A stretch of 38,608 nucleotides of DNA from contig NZ_KB904131.1 of the NCBI RefSeq assembly GCF_000379945.1, positions 1 to 38,608 of the forward strand. The letters run 5' to 3'. This document shows, piece by piece, positions 23,808 through 33,070 of this stretch (positions are counted from its first letter, which is position 1; each line of letters opens with the position of its first letter). The notes under the pieces are model-generated. The model had not been told where the DNA came from, did no database searches, and worked only from the letters and a program-made list of their open reading frames with translations. This DNA is from Porphyromonas macacae DSM 20710 = JCM 13914 (GTDB lineage: Bacteria; Bacteroidota; Bacteroidia; Bacteroidales; Porphyromonadaceae). The position numbers and the translations under genes are program-made.

Positions 23808-24542
23808 ATGAAGCCTTCACCGATCATATTTGTCTCCTTAGGTCCGGGCAATCCGGAGTTGATGACGTTAGGTTGCTATCACCAGCTACAGCAGGCAGAC
23901 GTTATCTTTTGTCCTTCAACGGCCAACAAAGAGGGGGAATTCACTTCCAAAGCTGCCGAAATCATTACCGCCGTGGGTATCGAAACAGAAAAACTGTATA
24001 AGTTCCATGTGCCGATGCAAAGGAAAAGAGAAGCAGCCCTGGCAGCTTATAAAGAATGTGCAGATGAAATTGCGGCAATGCACAAAAAAGGGTTGAAGAT
24101 TACAGTGGCGGTCGAAGGGGATATTTCTATTTATGCCTCTACGCAAACCATAGCCGAATATCTGGAAGATGCAGGATTGACGGTGGAGATGACCGCCGGA
24201 ATACCATCTTTCATTGCAGCAGCGGCAGCCATGACCCATCCTCTGGTTATGGGTACAGGCAGTCTGATCGTAGCGACGGACATCGAACAAATACGGCATA
24301 ATATTGAACGGGGACTACAGCACGGCAGCAGCATTGTCTGCATGAAAATAAAAAGCTACGAAAACGAAATCAAAGAATATCTGAGTGCTCCCGGCAGTTA
24401 TGAGTGTTTTTACTATGAATTTTTGGGAATGGGAGATAAAGAGTTCACCACATCGGACAAATCTGAAATCATGGCACGCAGTTTTCCGTATTTTTCTTCC
24501 ATGATTATCTACAATCCGTATCAATCGGAGCATAACAGATAG
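23808..24542 (+). CDS. cbiL: Cobalt-precorrin-2 C20-methyltransferase
   Basis: This SAM-dependent enzyme methylates C20 of (cobalt-)precorrin-2, the first dedicated methylation of the corrin ring. The 244-residue protein begins with the family's glycine-rich segment VSLGPGNPELMTL and has the tetrapyrrole-methylase core, including VAVEGDISIYAST (the GDxxxY type loop) and VEMTAGIPSFIAAAAAM. A frame can be extended upstream to a TTG, but the ATG at 23808 gives the standard start and fits the -7 box. It is the first gene of the cobalamin operon, 14 bp before the cbiJ-cbiD fusion. Confidence 0.92.
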   Translation: MKPSPIIFVSLGPGNPELMTLGCYHQLQQADVIFCPSTANKEGEFTSKAAEIITAVGIETEKLYKFHVPMQRKREAALAAYKECADEIAAMHKKGLKITVAVEGDISIYASTQTIAEYLEDAGLTVEMTAGIPSFIAAAAAMTHPLVMGTGSLIVATDIEQIRHNIERGLQHGSSIVCMKIKSYENEIKEYLSAPGSYECFYYEFLGMGDKEFTTSDKSEIMARSFPYFSSMIIYNPYQSEHNR

Positions 24543-24556
24543 AGCTATTACCGTTC

Positions 24557-26389
24557 ATGATATTGATTTTTGGGGGAACAACAGAAGGACGCATAGCAGT
24601 TCAAGTGGCCGAAGAAGCGGAAAAACCCTTTATATATTCGACTTTCGGCCCTGAACAGAAAATCGAGCTGGTAAACGGCAGGCGGCATATCGGTCCTATG
24701 GAACCCGAAAACATGATAGACTGCATACGCAAGAACAATGTACAGCTTATCATCGATGCAGCCCACCCTTTTGCCAAAAACCTGCATAAAAATATCGAAG
24801 AAGTTGCCATAACCACACAGCTGAATGTTATACGGCTTGAGCGAAACTATGCCGAAAAAGAACAAAACAACCCTAACATCATCTATACGACCGGCTACCC
24901 CGAAGCATTGGCCTATCTTTTGAAAGAAGGAGAAAAACAGGTTCTGTTCTTAACAGGATTACACACTATACCCCATTTCAAAGAATATTGGGAAAAGTAT
25001 CCCGAGCGATGCACTTTCAGAGTACTGGATCGTGACTCTTCCCGCAACGAGGCCTGCGGATACGGCATCAAACCCGACCGGTTAATCTTTTTCAACAATG
25101 AAACGCAAGACGAAGATCTGAACCGATTACCGGTACCGGATATTATTGTGAGTAAAGAAAGCGGAAGCAGCGGTTATTTCGAAAACAAAATAAAATTTGC
25201 AGATGCGGCGGGTGCCAAACTTTTGGTTGTCAGCCGCCCCACTTTGCCCAAAGAGTGGACGGAGGTATTCGGTCCGTACGGCCTGCGATTGGCCATAGAC
25301 CGTTTATACCCCGATTTCTTCGACTTGCATTGCGGTTATACGACCGGCAGTTGTGCTACGGCTGCAACGAAAGCAGCGATGATGACTCTGTGCGGTCTCA
25401 CGGTTAACGAGAAAGTAAGCATAAAACTCCCCAATGGGGAACCGATCGAAATTCCGGTAAAAGAAATCCGGAAAGAGGGAGACCGTTGCAGCGCCACGGT
25501 AATCAAAGTATCCGGAGACGACCCCGACGTAACAAACGGGGAAGAAATAATAAGCAGTGTCCGTTTCATTCAGGAAGAAGGAATTCATTTCAAAGCCGGC
25601 AAGGGCGTAGGCACTGTTACATTGCCGGGATTGGGTCTACCCGTCGGAGGTCCGGCCATCAACAAGGTTCCCAAAGAGATGATGACGGCCGAAGTAACAG
25701 GTTTGCTTAAAGAACATCCGCACACAGGAGGGGTGGAAATAACCGTATCGGTGCCGTCCGGAGAAGAACTGGCTAATAAAACATTTAACCCAAGGCTGGG
25801 CGTCGTGGGTGGTATCTCCATCATCGGAACAAGCGGTATCGTTAAACCGTTTTCCCACGAAGCCTTTGTAAGCAGTATCAAAAAAGAAATGCAGGTGGCT
25901 CTGGCTCTGGGAGAAAAGCAGATTATTCTGAATTCGGGAGCACGTTCGGAAAAAACGATGAAAGAATTATTTCCTCAAGCCCTTACAAATGCTTTCGTTC
26001 ACTACGGCAATTATATCGGTGAAACACTGGCTTTGGCTTCAGAACTGGATGTAAAAGAAGTTTCCATGGGGCTTATGATCGGAAAAGCCGTCAAACTGGC
26101 GGAAGGGCATGCCGATACGCACAGCCGGAAAGTGCAGATGAATTTGGAGTTCATCAAACAATTGGCTCACGAAAGCCTTTGCCCTTCCGAGACTATCGGA
26201 CGCATAGACAAGCTCGTCATGGCTCGTGAACTGCTGGAGCTTATCCCTTTATCCGATCCGTTCTACAATACGCTGTTAAGTCATTGCATGGACGTATGTC
26301 GCCAATTTTACCCTCACGGTACATTAAATCTTTACCTCATTCACGACAAAGGACAGGTTATCGCCCGGCAAACAAATTCGCAAACTTGA
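24557..26389 (+). CDS. cbiJ-cbiD: Fused precorrin-6A reductase and cobalt-precorrin-5B C1-methyltransferase
   Basis: The 610-residue protein joins two enzymes. Residues 1 to about 250 are the NAD(P)H-dependent CobK/CbiJ reductase, starting MILIFGGTTEGR with the nucleotide-binding glycine-rich loop and containing DAAHPFA. Residues from D256 are CbiD, which methylates C1: LHCGYTTGSCATAATKAA is the diagnostic start, followed by KGVGTVTLPGLGLPVG and GTSGIVKPFSHEAF. CbiD is specific to the anaerobic (early cobalt) pathway. These steps are consecutive or nearly so, with CbiF/CbiG products feeding CbiD and then CbiJ, so the fusion may channel intermediates. Confidence 0.93.
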   Translation: MILIFGGTTEGRIAVQVAEEAEKPFIYSTFGPEQKIELVNGRRHIGPMEPENMIDCIRKNNVQLIIDAAHPFAKNLHKNIEEVAITTQLNVIRLERNYAEKEQNNPNIIYTTGYPEALAYLLKEGEKQVLFLTGLHTIPHFKEYWEKYPERCTFRVLDRDSSRNEACGYGIKPDRLIFFNNETQDEDLNRLPVPDIIVSKESGSSGYFENKIKFADAAGAKLLVVSRPTLPKEWTEVFGPYGLRLAIDRLYPDFFDLHCGYTTGSCATAATKAAMMTLCGLTVNEKVSIKLPNGEPIEIPVKEIRKEGDRCSATVIKVSGDDPDVTNGEEIISSVRFIQEEGIHFKAGKGVGTVTLPGLGLPVGGPAINKVPKEMMTAEVTGLLKEHPHTGGVEITVSVPSGEELANKTFNPRLGVVGGISIIGTSGIVKPFSHEAFVSSIKKEMQVALALGEKQIILNSGARSEKTMKELFPQALTNAFVHYGNYIGETLALASELDVKEVSMGLMIGKAVKLAEGHADTHSRKVQMNLEFIKQLAHESLCPSETIGRIDKLVMARELLELIPLSDPFYNTLLSHCMDVCRQFYPHGTLNLYLIHDKGQVIARQTNSQT

Positions 26390-26418
26390 ACATTCCGTAA
26401 GACCTTTTTATTATACTA

Positions 26419-26426
26419 TATATTTG
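26419..26426 (+). promoter_or_regulatory. Possible internal promoter before cbiH-cbiC
   Basis: The 73-bp gap between genes contains TATATTTG, an exact TAnnTTTG box, 37 bases before the next ATG. A direct repeat TTGAACATTC occurs at 26386-26395 and 26424-26433. This is the only sizeable gap in the cobalamin operon. Confidence 0.3.
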
Positions 26427-26462
26427 AACATTCAATAAAACTATAACGACAAGAGAGAGAGC

Positions 26463-27875
26463 ATGTCAGGAAAAATTATCGTTGCGGGCATCGGCCCCGG
26501 TTCCGAAGGAGATATAAGCGGTGACGTTTTAACCGCATGCAGAGAAGCTGATGTAATCGTTTCATACAGTTACTACATACGATTCATCGAACACCTGATA
26601 AAACCCGAAGCCATTTTGGTAGATACGGGAATGAAAAAAGAAGTACAACGGGCCGAAGAGGCTTTCAAATATGCCGAAGAAGGAAAACGGGTATGCGTAA
26701 TAAGCTCCGGAGATGCCGGAATATACGGGATGGCTTCGCTCGTTCTGGAAATGAAATATAAAAAGAGCAGCAATATCGAAGTGGAGATACTGCCGGGCAT
26801 CTCGGCCTTTCAAAAAGCGGCAGCAGTATTAGGTGCACCCATCGGTCACGATCTCTGCATCATCTCCATGTCGGATCTGATGACTCCGTGGGAAATCATC
26901 GAAAAGCGTATCGAAGCGGCTGCAATGGGCGATTTCATCACAGCTATTTACAACCCGAAAAGCAAAGAGCGTTACTGGCAGTTGCCGCGCCTCATAGAAA
27001 TCTTTCTGAAGCACAGGAACCCGCATAATGTGGTAGGTTACGTCCGTCAGGCAGGAAGATCCGAACAGGAGTTCGACATCACGACCCTCGAGGATTTCGA
27101 TACGGAGCCCGTCGATATGTTTACAATCGTTATTATCGGAAACAGTCGCACATTTGTTGCGGATAATAAAATGATTACCCCAAGAGGTTATTACACTAAA
27201 TACCCCGAAGAAGAGCAGGAGCAGAACAGCCCCGGACAGGATATTATGATCAGCAGCTTCCGGACTATCGAAAAAGAACTTAAGAATCCGGACATACCTT
27301 TGGGTAAAAAATGGTCTATGCTCCATGCCATCCACACCACCGCTGACTTCGAAATGGAGGATATCCTGCAAGTAGATGAAAATGCGGTGGAAACGATGTA
27401 CGAAGCTATCAACTCCGGAAAAATCAAGACTATCGTTACCGACGTTTCGATGGTTGCCGCAGGCATACGCAAAGGGGCATTGGAACGTTTGGGCGTAAAA
27501 GTGCTGTGCTACCTGAACGATGAAGGATGCAGGGAAGAGGCTAAACGTTTGAAAATCACGCGTACGCAAATGGGCATACGCAAGGCCGTGGAAGAACACC
27601 CGGATGCCATCTTCGCTTTCGGCAATGCCCCCACCGCGCTTATGGAGCTGACGAAGCTGATCCGCATGGGCAAAGCCAGACCGACAGGTATTATCGCAGC
27701 TCCCGTAGGCTTTGTGCACGTCTGCGAATCCAAGCACATGGTCAAACCGTTCAAAGATATTCCCAAAATCATTGTCGAAGGAAGAAAAGGCGGCAGCAAT
27801 CTTGCTGCCACACTGGTAAACAGCATCTTATGCTTCGACGATGCAGAACAGCTAAAACCCGGAAGAGATGTCTAA
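26463..27875 (+). CDS. cbiH-cbiC: Fused cobalt-precorrin-3 C17-methyltransferase and cobalt-precorrin-8 methylmutase
   Basis: The 470-residue protein has two domains. Residues 1 to about 240 are CbiH/CobJ, the SAM-dependent enzyme that methylates C17 and contracts the ring: VAGIGPGSEGDIS at the start, SSGDAGIYGMA, and VEILPGISAFQKAAAVLGAP. From about 275 onward is CbiC/CobH, which moves a methyl group from C11 to C12. It shows the catalytic histidine H291 in LHAIHTTADFE, TVxDVSMVAAGIRK-type segments, and AFGNAPTALMEL. The pairing joins a mid-pathway and a late step. The last 8 bases overlap the next gene. Confidence 0.93.
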   Translation: MSGKIIVAGIGPGSEGDISGDVLTACREADVIVSYSYYIRFIEHLIKPEAILVDTGMKKEVQRAEEAFKYAEEGKRVCVISSGDAGIYGMASLVLEMKYKKSSNIEVEILPGISAFQKAAAVLGAPIGHDLCIISMSDLMTPWEIIEKRIEAAAMGDFITAIYNPKSKERYWQLPRLIEIFLKHRNPHNVVGYVRQAGRSEQEFDITTLEDFDTEPVDMFTIVIIGNSRTFVADNKMITPRGYYTKYPEEEQEQNSPGQDIMISSFRTIEKELKNPDIPLGKKWSMLHAIHTTADFEMEDILQVDENAVETMYEAINSGKIKTIVTDVSMVAAGIRKGALERLGVKVLCYLNDEGCREEAKRLKITRTQMGIRKAVEEHPDAIFAFGNAPTALMELTKLIRMGKARPTGIIAAPVGFVHVCESKHMVKPFKDIPKIIVEGRKGGSNLAATLVNSILCFDDAEQLKPGRDV

Positions 27876-29076
27876 GCGTTTCGTAGTAATCGGCATACCC
27901 GACAACGACTCGATAGTACTATCCGATGCCCAACTTGAAATAGTCGAAAAGTGCAGATTGTTTTCCGGAGGCCTCAGGCATCACGAGCTGGTCAAGCGTT
28001 TCCTGCCTGAAGGTTACCGATGGATAAACATTACCGCTCCCGTAGATACCGCTCTGGATGCTTATCTGGCTGCAAAAGAAAATCTTATCGTAGTTTTCGC
28101 TTCCGGAGATCCTCTTTTTCACGGATTTGCCAATACGCTGTGCAACCGCTTGCCGGAGGCTGAAATCGAAGTCTGTCCATACTTCAATTCACTGCAACTC
28201 TTGGCGCATCGTTTCTTACTGCCTTATCAAAAAATGCGTGTTGTTTCACTGGTCGGTCACCCCTGGCCGGCTCTCGATAAAGCCCTCATCGAAGGGGAAG
28301 AAATGATCGGAATACTCACAGACCGCACGCATCAGCCCGACACCATAGCCCGGCGCCTTTTAGAATATGGTTACGATAACTACCGGGCTTATGTAGGTGA
28401 ACATATCGGGCATGAGCAACTACAACGCTTTACGGCTTGCTCCATCGAAGATATGGCTAAAGGCGAATACTCGATACCTAACAATCTCATACTGATCAAA
28501 ACGACCAATCGCCTCCGTCCATTCGGTATCCTTGATGAAACGCTGCAAGGTCTGGAAGGCAGGGCAGGCATGATGACCAAAAGGCCGATGAGACTGATGA
28601 CACTGAGCATGCTGGATTTGAGGCAGAAGAAAACCCTGTGGGATGTCGGATTCTGTACGGGTTCCGTATCGGTGGAAGCCAAACTGCAAATACCGACAAT
28701 CCACATCGAAGCCTTTGAAAAAAGAATCGAAAGCGAGGAACTCATTATCAATAACTGCAAACGTTTCGGCACACCCGGTATCAATTACCATATCGGAGAT
28801 TTTCTGACAACGGAAACGAATGGGCTGCCGGCTCCCGATGCAGTCTTCCTGGGAGGCTATGGCGGCAAGATGAAAGAAGTGCTCGATAAGATAGATACTT
28901 ATCTGCTTCCGGGCGGCTGCATCGTATTCAATTCGGTTTCAGAGAAAAGTCTGTCCGATTTCCATACCTTTACCCGTAAGTTGGGTTACAAAATGGAAGA
29001 AGATATGCTTATTACCGTCAATGAGTTTAACCCGATCCACTGCCTCAAGGCTGTAAAACCATTATCAAAAGAATGA
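27868..29076 (+). CDS. cbiE-cbiT: Fused cobalt-precorrin-7 C5/C15-methyltransferase (decarboxylating)
   Basis: The 402-residue protein corresponds to CobL, the fusion of CbiE and CbiT. The N-terminal CbiE domain (1 to about 205) is a tetrapyrrole methylase containing VVFASGDPLFHGFANTL and VVSLVGHPW. The C-terminal CbiT domain (about 225-402) is a Rossmann-type methyltransferase with the SAM loop WDVGFCTGSVSVEAK and the later GGYGGKMKEVLDKI. Together they methylate C5 and C15 and remove the acetate carboxyl at C12. The gene overlaps the previous one by 8 bp and the next by ATGA, indicating tight translational coupling. Confidence 0.94.
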   Translation: MSKRFVVIGIPDNDSIVLSDAQLEIVEKCRLFSGGLRHHELVKRFLPEGYRWINITAPVDTALDAYLAAKENLIVVFASGDPLFHGFANTLCNRLPEAEIEVCPYFNSLQLLAHRFLLPYQKMRVVSLVGHPWPALDKALIEGEEMIGILTDRTHQPDTIARRLLEYGYDNYRAYVGEHIGHEQLQRFTACSIEDMAKGEYSIPNNLILIKTTNRLRPFGILDETLQGLEGRAGMMTKRPMRLMTLSMLDLRQKKTLWDVGFCTGSVSVEAKLQIPTIHIEAFEKRIESEELIINNCKRFGTPGINYHIGDFLTTETNGLPAPDAVFLGGYGGKMKEVLDKIDTYLLPGGCIVFNSVSEKSLSDFHTFTRKLGYKMEEDMLITVNEFNPIHCLKAVKPLSKE

Positions 29077-30884
29077 TTATGTCCGATAAACTATACGTCA
29101 TACCGCAAACTGCTGAAGGATTTAACGTGGCGAAAGCCATACAGAAGGCATATCCGAATACATGGATAGAAGAACTTAAGGAAACGAATAAAACGGCTTC
29201 TCTAATGGCAAATGCATGGGAGAAAGAGCAGCAAATTGTCTTCATCGGCTCCATGGGTATTTGTGTTCGCAGCATTGCCCCTCTCTTAAAAGATAAAAAG
29301 ACCGACCCTGCCGTTATCTGCATCGACTCTACAGGCAAATATGTTATCCCCGTTGTTTCGGGGCACATCGGCGGAGCCAATCAATGGGCCGGAATGATTG
29401 CCCGTGCCATTGGTGCCACAGCCGTTATCACAACGCAAAGCGACAATACAGGCCTGTGGGCTTTGGATACGCTGGGAAGAGAGAATGGCTGGGAAACAGA
29501 GACGGCAGGTGGCACGATGAATGAACTGATAGCATGTTTTGTCAATAAAAAGCGCACCGCCCTGCTGATAGAAGCACAGGATGCGGGCACTCGCCGACTT
29601 TTAGACCGGGTGCCGCCGCATGTGCAACGTGTGTACGACATCGAAGAAGTTAAGGAAACCGAGTACGACCTGCTTATTGCCGTCACGCCTTTTATTCACG
29701 CTTACCGGATTCCGACACTGATTTACAGGCCCCGCGTACTAAGTCTGGGAGTCGGATGCAGAAAAGCATGTAAAACAGAAGGCATCGCCGATTATATGGC
29801 AGAGGAACTTATGAAAGCCGGTTTCTCCACAAAGTCCATCCATACAATCGCCACTGTGGATATAAAAAAAGACGAACCTCTTCTGCTCGAACTGAAAGAA
29901 CGGTACGGTATCCCGTCCGTTGCCATCTACACCGGTGAAGAGTTGAAATCGATTGAAGTACCCAATCCGTCTGCCAAAGTGGAAGAAGTAACCGGTTCTT
30001 CCGGTGTTTCGGAAGCCTCCGCCATGCTAAGCGCCGGTACGGATCACTTGCTGTTAAGCAAACAGAAAGGAAAATTGAGCGAAGGCAACGACTTTACTTT
30101 TGCAGTTGCCATCGAAGCGAATGCCGAAGTTCATCGCGGACATGTGGAATTTGTGGGAGCAGGCCCCGGCGATCCCGGGCTTATCAGCATCAGAGGTCGT
30201 CGATTTTTGGAAGAGGCCGATTTAATCCTTTATGCCGGCAGTCTGGTACCCGTAGAGCTGACACAATGTGCCAAAGCAGGCGCCACCGTCAGAAGTTCGG
30301 CCGACATGAATCTGGAAGAACAGATCGAATTGATGAAATCTTTTACCGACCGTCATCTGTCAGTCGTTCGCCTGCATACGGGAGATCCCTGTATATACGG
30401 AGCCATCGGCGAACAGATGGCCGAGTTGGACCGCCTGAACATCCATTATCATATTACACCCGGCATATCTTCATTTCAAGCTGCCGCCGCTGCTTTGAAA
30501 AGCGAATTTACCATACCGGAAAAGGTACAAACAATTATACTGACAAGAGGCGAAGGACGTACTCCCATGCCGGAGAAAGAAAAACTGCACAAACTGGCTG
30601 CTTCACAAAGCACAATGTGTATTTATCTGAGTGTAGGGCTTGCCGATCAGATTCAGGAAGAACTTCTGATACACTACCCTCCTGCCACACCGGTGGCATT
30701 GTGCTACAAACTGACGTGGCGTGAAGAGAAAATATACCGTACAACGCTCGAACATTTGGCGGAAACGGTTCGTGCGAACAACCTGAAACTGACAACAATG
30801 ATCGTGGTAGGAGAAGCCGTCGGCAACAGAAAAGGGTTATCCCGTTTGTATGCCGACGAATTCAAACACGGTTGCAGAAAATAA
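29073..30884 (+). CDS. cbiG-cbiF: Fused cobalt-precorrin-5A hydrolase and cobalt-precorrin-4 C11-methyltransferase
   Basis: The 603-residue protein has an N-terminal CbiG part (1 to about 345), with FIGSMGICVRSIAPLL, VVSGHIGGANQWAG and the C-terminal cobalamin-synthesis G segment SLGVGCRKAC. CbiG opens the delta-lactone and releases C20 as acetaldehyde in the anaerobic route. From about residue 358 a CbiF/CobM methylase follows: VEFVGAGPGDPGLISIRG, LHTGDPCIYGAIGEQM and ITPGISSFQAAAAAL. CbiF makes the substrate of CbiG, so two consecutive enzymes are fused. A second in-frame ATG lies two codons downstream (29079); either could be used. Confidence 0.94.
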   Translation: MIMSDKLYVIPQTAEGFNVAKAIQKAYPNTWIEELKETNKTASLMANAWEKEQQIVFIGSMGICVRSIAPLLKDKKTDPAVICIDSTGKYVIPVVSGHIGGANQWAGMIARAIGATAVITTQSDNTGLWALDTLGRENGWETETAGGTMNELIACFVNKKRTALLIEAQDAGTRRLLDRVPPHVQRVYDIEEVKETEYDLLIAVTPFIHAYRIPTLIYRPRVLSLGVGCRKACKTEGIADYMAEELMKAGFSTKSIHTIATVDIKKDEPLLLELKERYGIPSVAIYTGEELKSIEVPNPSAKVEEVTGSSGVSEASAMLSAGTDHLLLSKQKGKLSEGNDFTFAVAIEANAEVHRGHVEFVGAGPGDPGLISIRGRRFLEEADLILYAGSLVPVELTQCAKAGATVRSSADMNLEEQIELMKSFTDRHLSVVRLHTGDPCIYGAIGEQMAELDRLNIHYHITPGISSFQAAAAALKSEFTIPEKVQTIILTRGEGRTPMPEKEKLHKLAASQSTMCIYLSVGLADQIQEELLIHYPPATPVALCYKLTWREEKIYRTTLEHLAETVRANNLKLTTMIVVGEAVGNRKGLSRLYADEFKHGCRK

Positions 30885-30901
30885 TAAAAACAGCTTAATC
30901 C

Positions 30902-32215
30902 ATGTCTGTAAAATCCGGTTTTGTCATCGGCGGTGCTTCTTCCGGTTCGGGAAAAACAACCCTTACTCTGGGTCTGTTGCGCGCTCTTTATCGACGGAAG
31001 GTAAAAGTGGCACCGTATAAGTGCGGGCCTGATTATATAGATCCGCTCATTCACCAAAAAGCAGCACATACCTCCTGTTACAATCTGGATGCCTTCTTCA
31101 TTCCTGAAACAGAACAGCTGAAAAGACATTTTGCCCAAACGGCGTCTCAGGCCGATGTCTGTGTGGTGGAAGGGGTTATGGGACTGTTCGACGGGTACGA
31201 ACGCAGCAAGGGCAGCAGTGCAGAAATGGCAAAGAAACTGGGCTTACCGGTCATACTGATTATCGATGCCAAAGCCGTGGCTTACTCCATAGCAGCCCCT
31301 CTCTATGGGTTCAAACACTTCGATCCCGATTTACGCATTGCCGGCGTCATATTCAATCGCACAGGTTCGGAGCATCACTACGAACTGCTGTGCGATGCCG
31401 CCCGTTCCATAGGCATAGAACCTTTGGGTTATATTCCCAAGGATTCGGGATTGGAAATTTCATCCCGGCATCTGGGGCTCACCATCGACCCGGATTTCGA
31501 TTGGGAACGACTTCTGAATCATGCGGCGGATATGGTAGAAAAACATGTGGACATAGACAGGATACTCAGTTGTTGTATATTGGATGAAACGTCACCCTCC
31601 CATAAGATCGAACAGCAAACCGCCCTGCAAGAAAAACAGACCGTTGTCGCCATTGCTCGCGATGAGGCTTTCAACTTTACTTACCAGGCCAACATCGATA
31701 AAATCAGCTCCATGGCACAAATAGTCTATTTCAGTCCGATACATGATTCACATCTGCCGGATTGCGATTTTCTTTATTTACCCGGGGGATACCCCGAATT
31801 CTTTGCAGAACAGCTTTCCCGAAATGAAAGCATGAAAACCTCCATTGCAAAATATGCAGAAAATGGAGGAAAAATATGGGCGGAATGTGGTGGAATGATG
31901 TATCTGACGGAAGCACTGATAACCGAAGACGAGGTCTCGCACCCTATGGCAGGGATACTGCCTGCGAAAGCCTCCATGGTAAATAAAAAGATGAAACTCG
32001 GATACCGCAGTCTGAACATTAACGGCATCGAGTATCGTGGACATGAATTTCACTACTCCCACCTGAGCCATAACCCGGGAAAAAGCATGGCCGTCATATA
32101 CGATTCCAAAGGCAATCCTACGGAAACAGGACTTTGGCGCATCAAAAACGTATATGCCGGATATACGCATATTTATTGGGGGGAAAACACATCGCCTTTT
32201 ATGCTGTTCGACTAA
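30902..32215 (+). CDS. cbiA: Cobyrinic acid a,c-diamide synthase
   Basis: The 437-residue enzyme uses ATP and glutamine to amidate the a and c side chains of cobyrinic acid. The N-terminal synthetase domain has the P-loop GGASSGSGKTT (10-20), YKCGPDYIDP and VVEGVMGLFDG. The C-terminal class I glutamine amidotransferase domain has LYLPGGYPEFFAEQL, the nucleophile C329 in WAECGGMMYL, and GHEFHYS near the end. It is the last recognised step of the pathway in this window. Later genes (cobD/cbiB, cbiP, cobUSC) and the cobaltochelatase are not present here. It starts 17 bp after cbiG-cbiF. Confidence 0.95.
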   Translation: MSVKSGFVIGGASSGSGKTTLTLGLLRALYRRKVKVAPYKCGPDYIDPLIHQKAAHTSCYNLDAFFIPETEQLKRHFAQTASQADVCVVEGVMGLFDGYERSKGSSAEMAKKLGLPVILIIDAKAVAYSIAAPLYGFKHFDPDLRIAGVIFNRTGSEHHYELLCDAARSIGIEPLGYIPKDSGLEISSRHLGLTIDPDFDWERLLNHAADMVEKHVDIDRILSCCILDETSPSHKIEQQTALQEKQTVVAIARDEAFNFTYQANIDKISSMAQIVYFSPIHDSHLPDCDFLYLPGGYPEFFAEQLSRNESMKTSIAKYAENGGKIWAECGGMMYLTEALITEDEVSHPMAGILPAKASMVNKKMKLGYRSLNINGIEYRGHEFHYSHLSHNPGKSMAVIYDSKGNPTETGLWRIKNVYAGYTHIYWGENTSPFMLFD

Positions 32216-32239
32216 ATTCCGGTATTCAGCTTTCTAACA

Positions 32240-32908
32240 ATGCGCAAACTCCCATTCATTTTCCTGTTCTTTCTTTCTCTTTACTCTCTCCAGGGCCAAT
32301 GCCCTCTGGAAGAAAAAATGCGTTCAATGGGACTGATCGATATACAGGAGTCGGACAGTACCATACACGTTCGACTGATGTATGGAACAAACGACAACTT
32401 TATAGGGAAAAACCTGTACGGTTGTCTGCAAAAGGCTTTTTTTGAAAAGAACTTCGCCCGCAAAATCATACGGGCACAGCAAGAACTCAAAAAACTCAAA
32501 CCCGGCTACAGTCTGCTTATACATGATGCTGCCCGCCCCATCAGCGTGCAGCGGGAAATGTACAGCCGGGTAAACGGTACGCCATATCAAATGTACGTGG
32601 CCAACGGGAAGCGCGGCGGACGACACAACTATGGCGTGGCAGCAGATGTAAGCATCATAGACGATAAAGGAAATCAACTCGATATGGGTTGCCCTGTAGA
32701 TTATTTCGGCATAAAAGCCCATACAGGCAATGAAACCGAAATGGTTCGAAAAGGACTGATCACACCCGAAGCCCGGGAAAACAGAGAATTACTCCGGAAA
32801 GTTATGAAGAAAGCCGGCCTGCGTCCTTATCACAGAGAATGGTGGCACTATCAGGAAACGATAGATATGCCATCGGTCAGAAAACGATACAGATTGCTCG
32901 ATTTCTAA
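32240..32908 (+). CDS. M15-family D-alanyl-D-alanine dipeptidase (VanX/DdpX type)
   Basis: The 222-residue protein has a signal peptide (MRKLPFIFLFFLSLYSLQG), so it is exported. The zinc and catalytic residues of the VanX family are present: H129 and D136 in GGRHNYGVAADVS, E200 and H203 in REWWHY. The role is hydrolysis of D-Ala-D-Ala or related peptides released from peptidoglycan; resistance to vancomycin should not be assumed, since partner ligase and dehydrogenase genes are absent and an exported enzyme acts outside the cytoplasm. It starts 24 bp after cbiA and may be transcribed with the cobalamin operon, with no obvious metabolic link. Confidence 0.88.
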   Translation: MRKLPFIFLFFLSLYSLQGQCPLEEKMRSMGLIDIQESDSTIHVRLMYGTNDNFIGKNLYGCLQKAFFEKNFARKIIRAQQELKKLKPGYSLLIHDAARPISVQREMYSRVNGTPYQMYVANGKRGGRHNYGVAADVSIIDDKGNQLDMGCPVDYFGIKAHTGNETEMVRKGLITPEARENRELLRKVMKKAGLRPYHREWWHYQETIDMPSVRKRYRLLDF

Positions 32909-32963
32909 AAAACGCCCCCTCTTTCCTTTTCAATTTAATTGCACAAAGAAGAGCTTAAATTTC

Positions 32964-33070
32964 TCTGCCTGATGGTTGAAAATTCTTTGCCTGACGGATT
33001 TTCAACGAAGTTAACTTGGATTTTTTTTCTTTGCCTGAAGAATTTTCAACCATCAGGCAGACTTTTTTTC
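32964..33070 (+). terminator. 24-bp perfect inverted repeat with downstream T-tract
   Basis: The arm at 32964-32987 (TCTGCCTGATGGTTGAAAAT then TCTT) is exactly complementary to 33038-33061, with a 50-base loop. The right arm is followed by CTTTTTTTC, as in an intrinsic terminator on the plus strand. The loop repeats CTTTGCCTGA and TTTTCAAC, so a shorter hairpin, GTTGAAAAT with ATTTTCAAC, can form inside and compete with the long stem. It probably ends transcription of the cobalamin-dipeptidase unit. Confidence 0.65.

Noticed and set aside
32240-32908. A vancomycin-resistance determinant
   Set aside because: The product is exported and no vanH/vanA-type ligase or dehydrogenase is present; a cell-wall peptide role is more likely.
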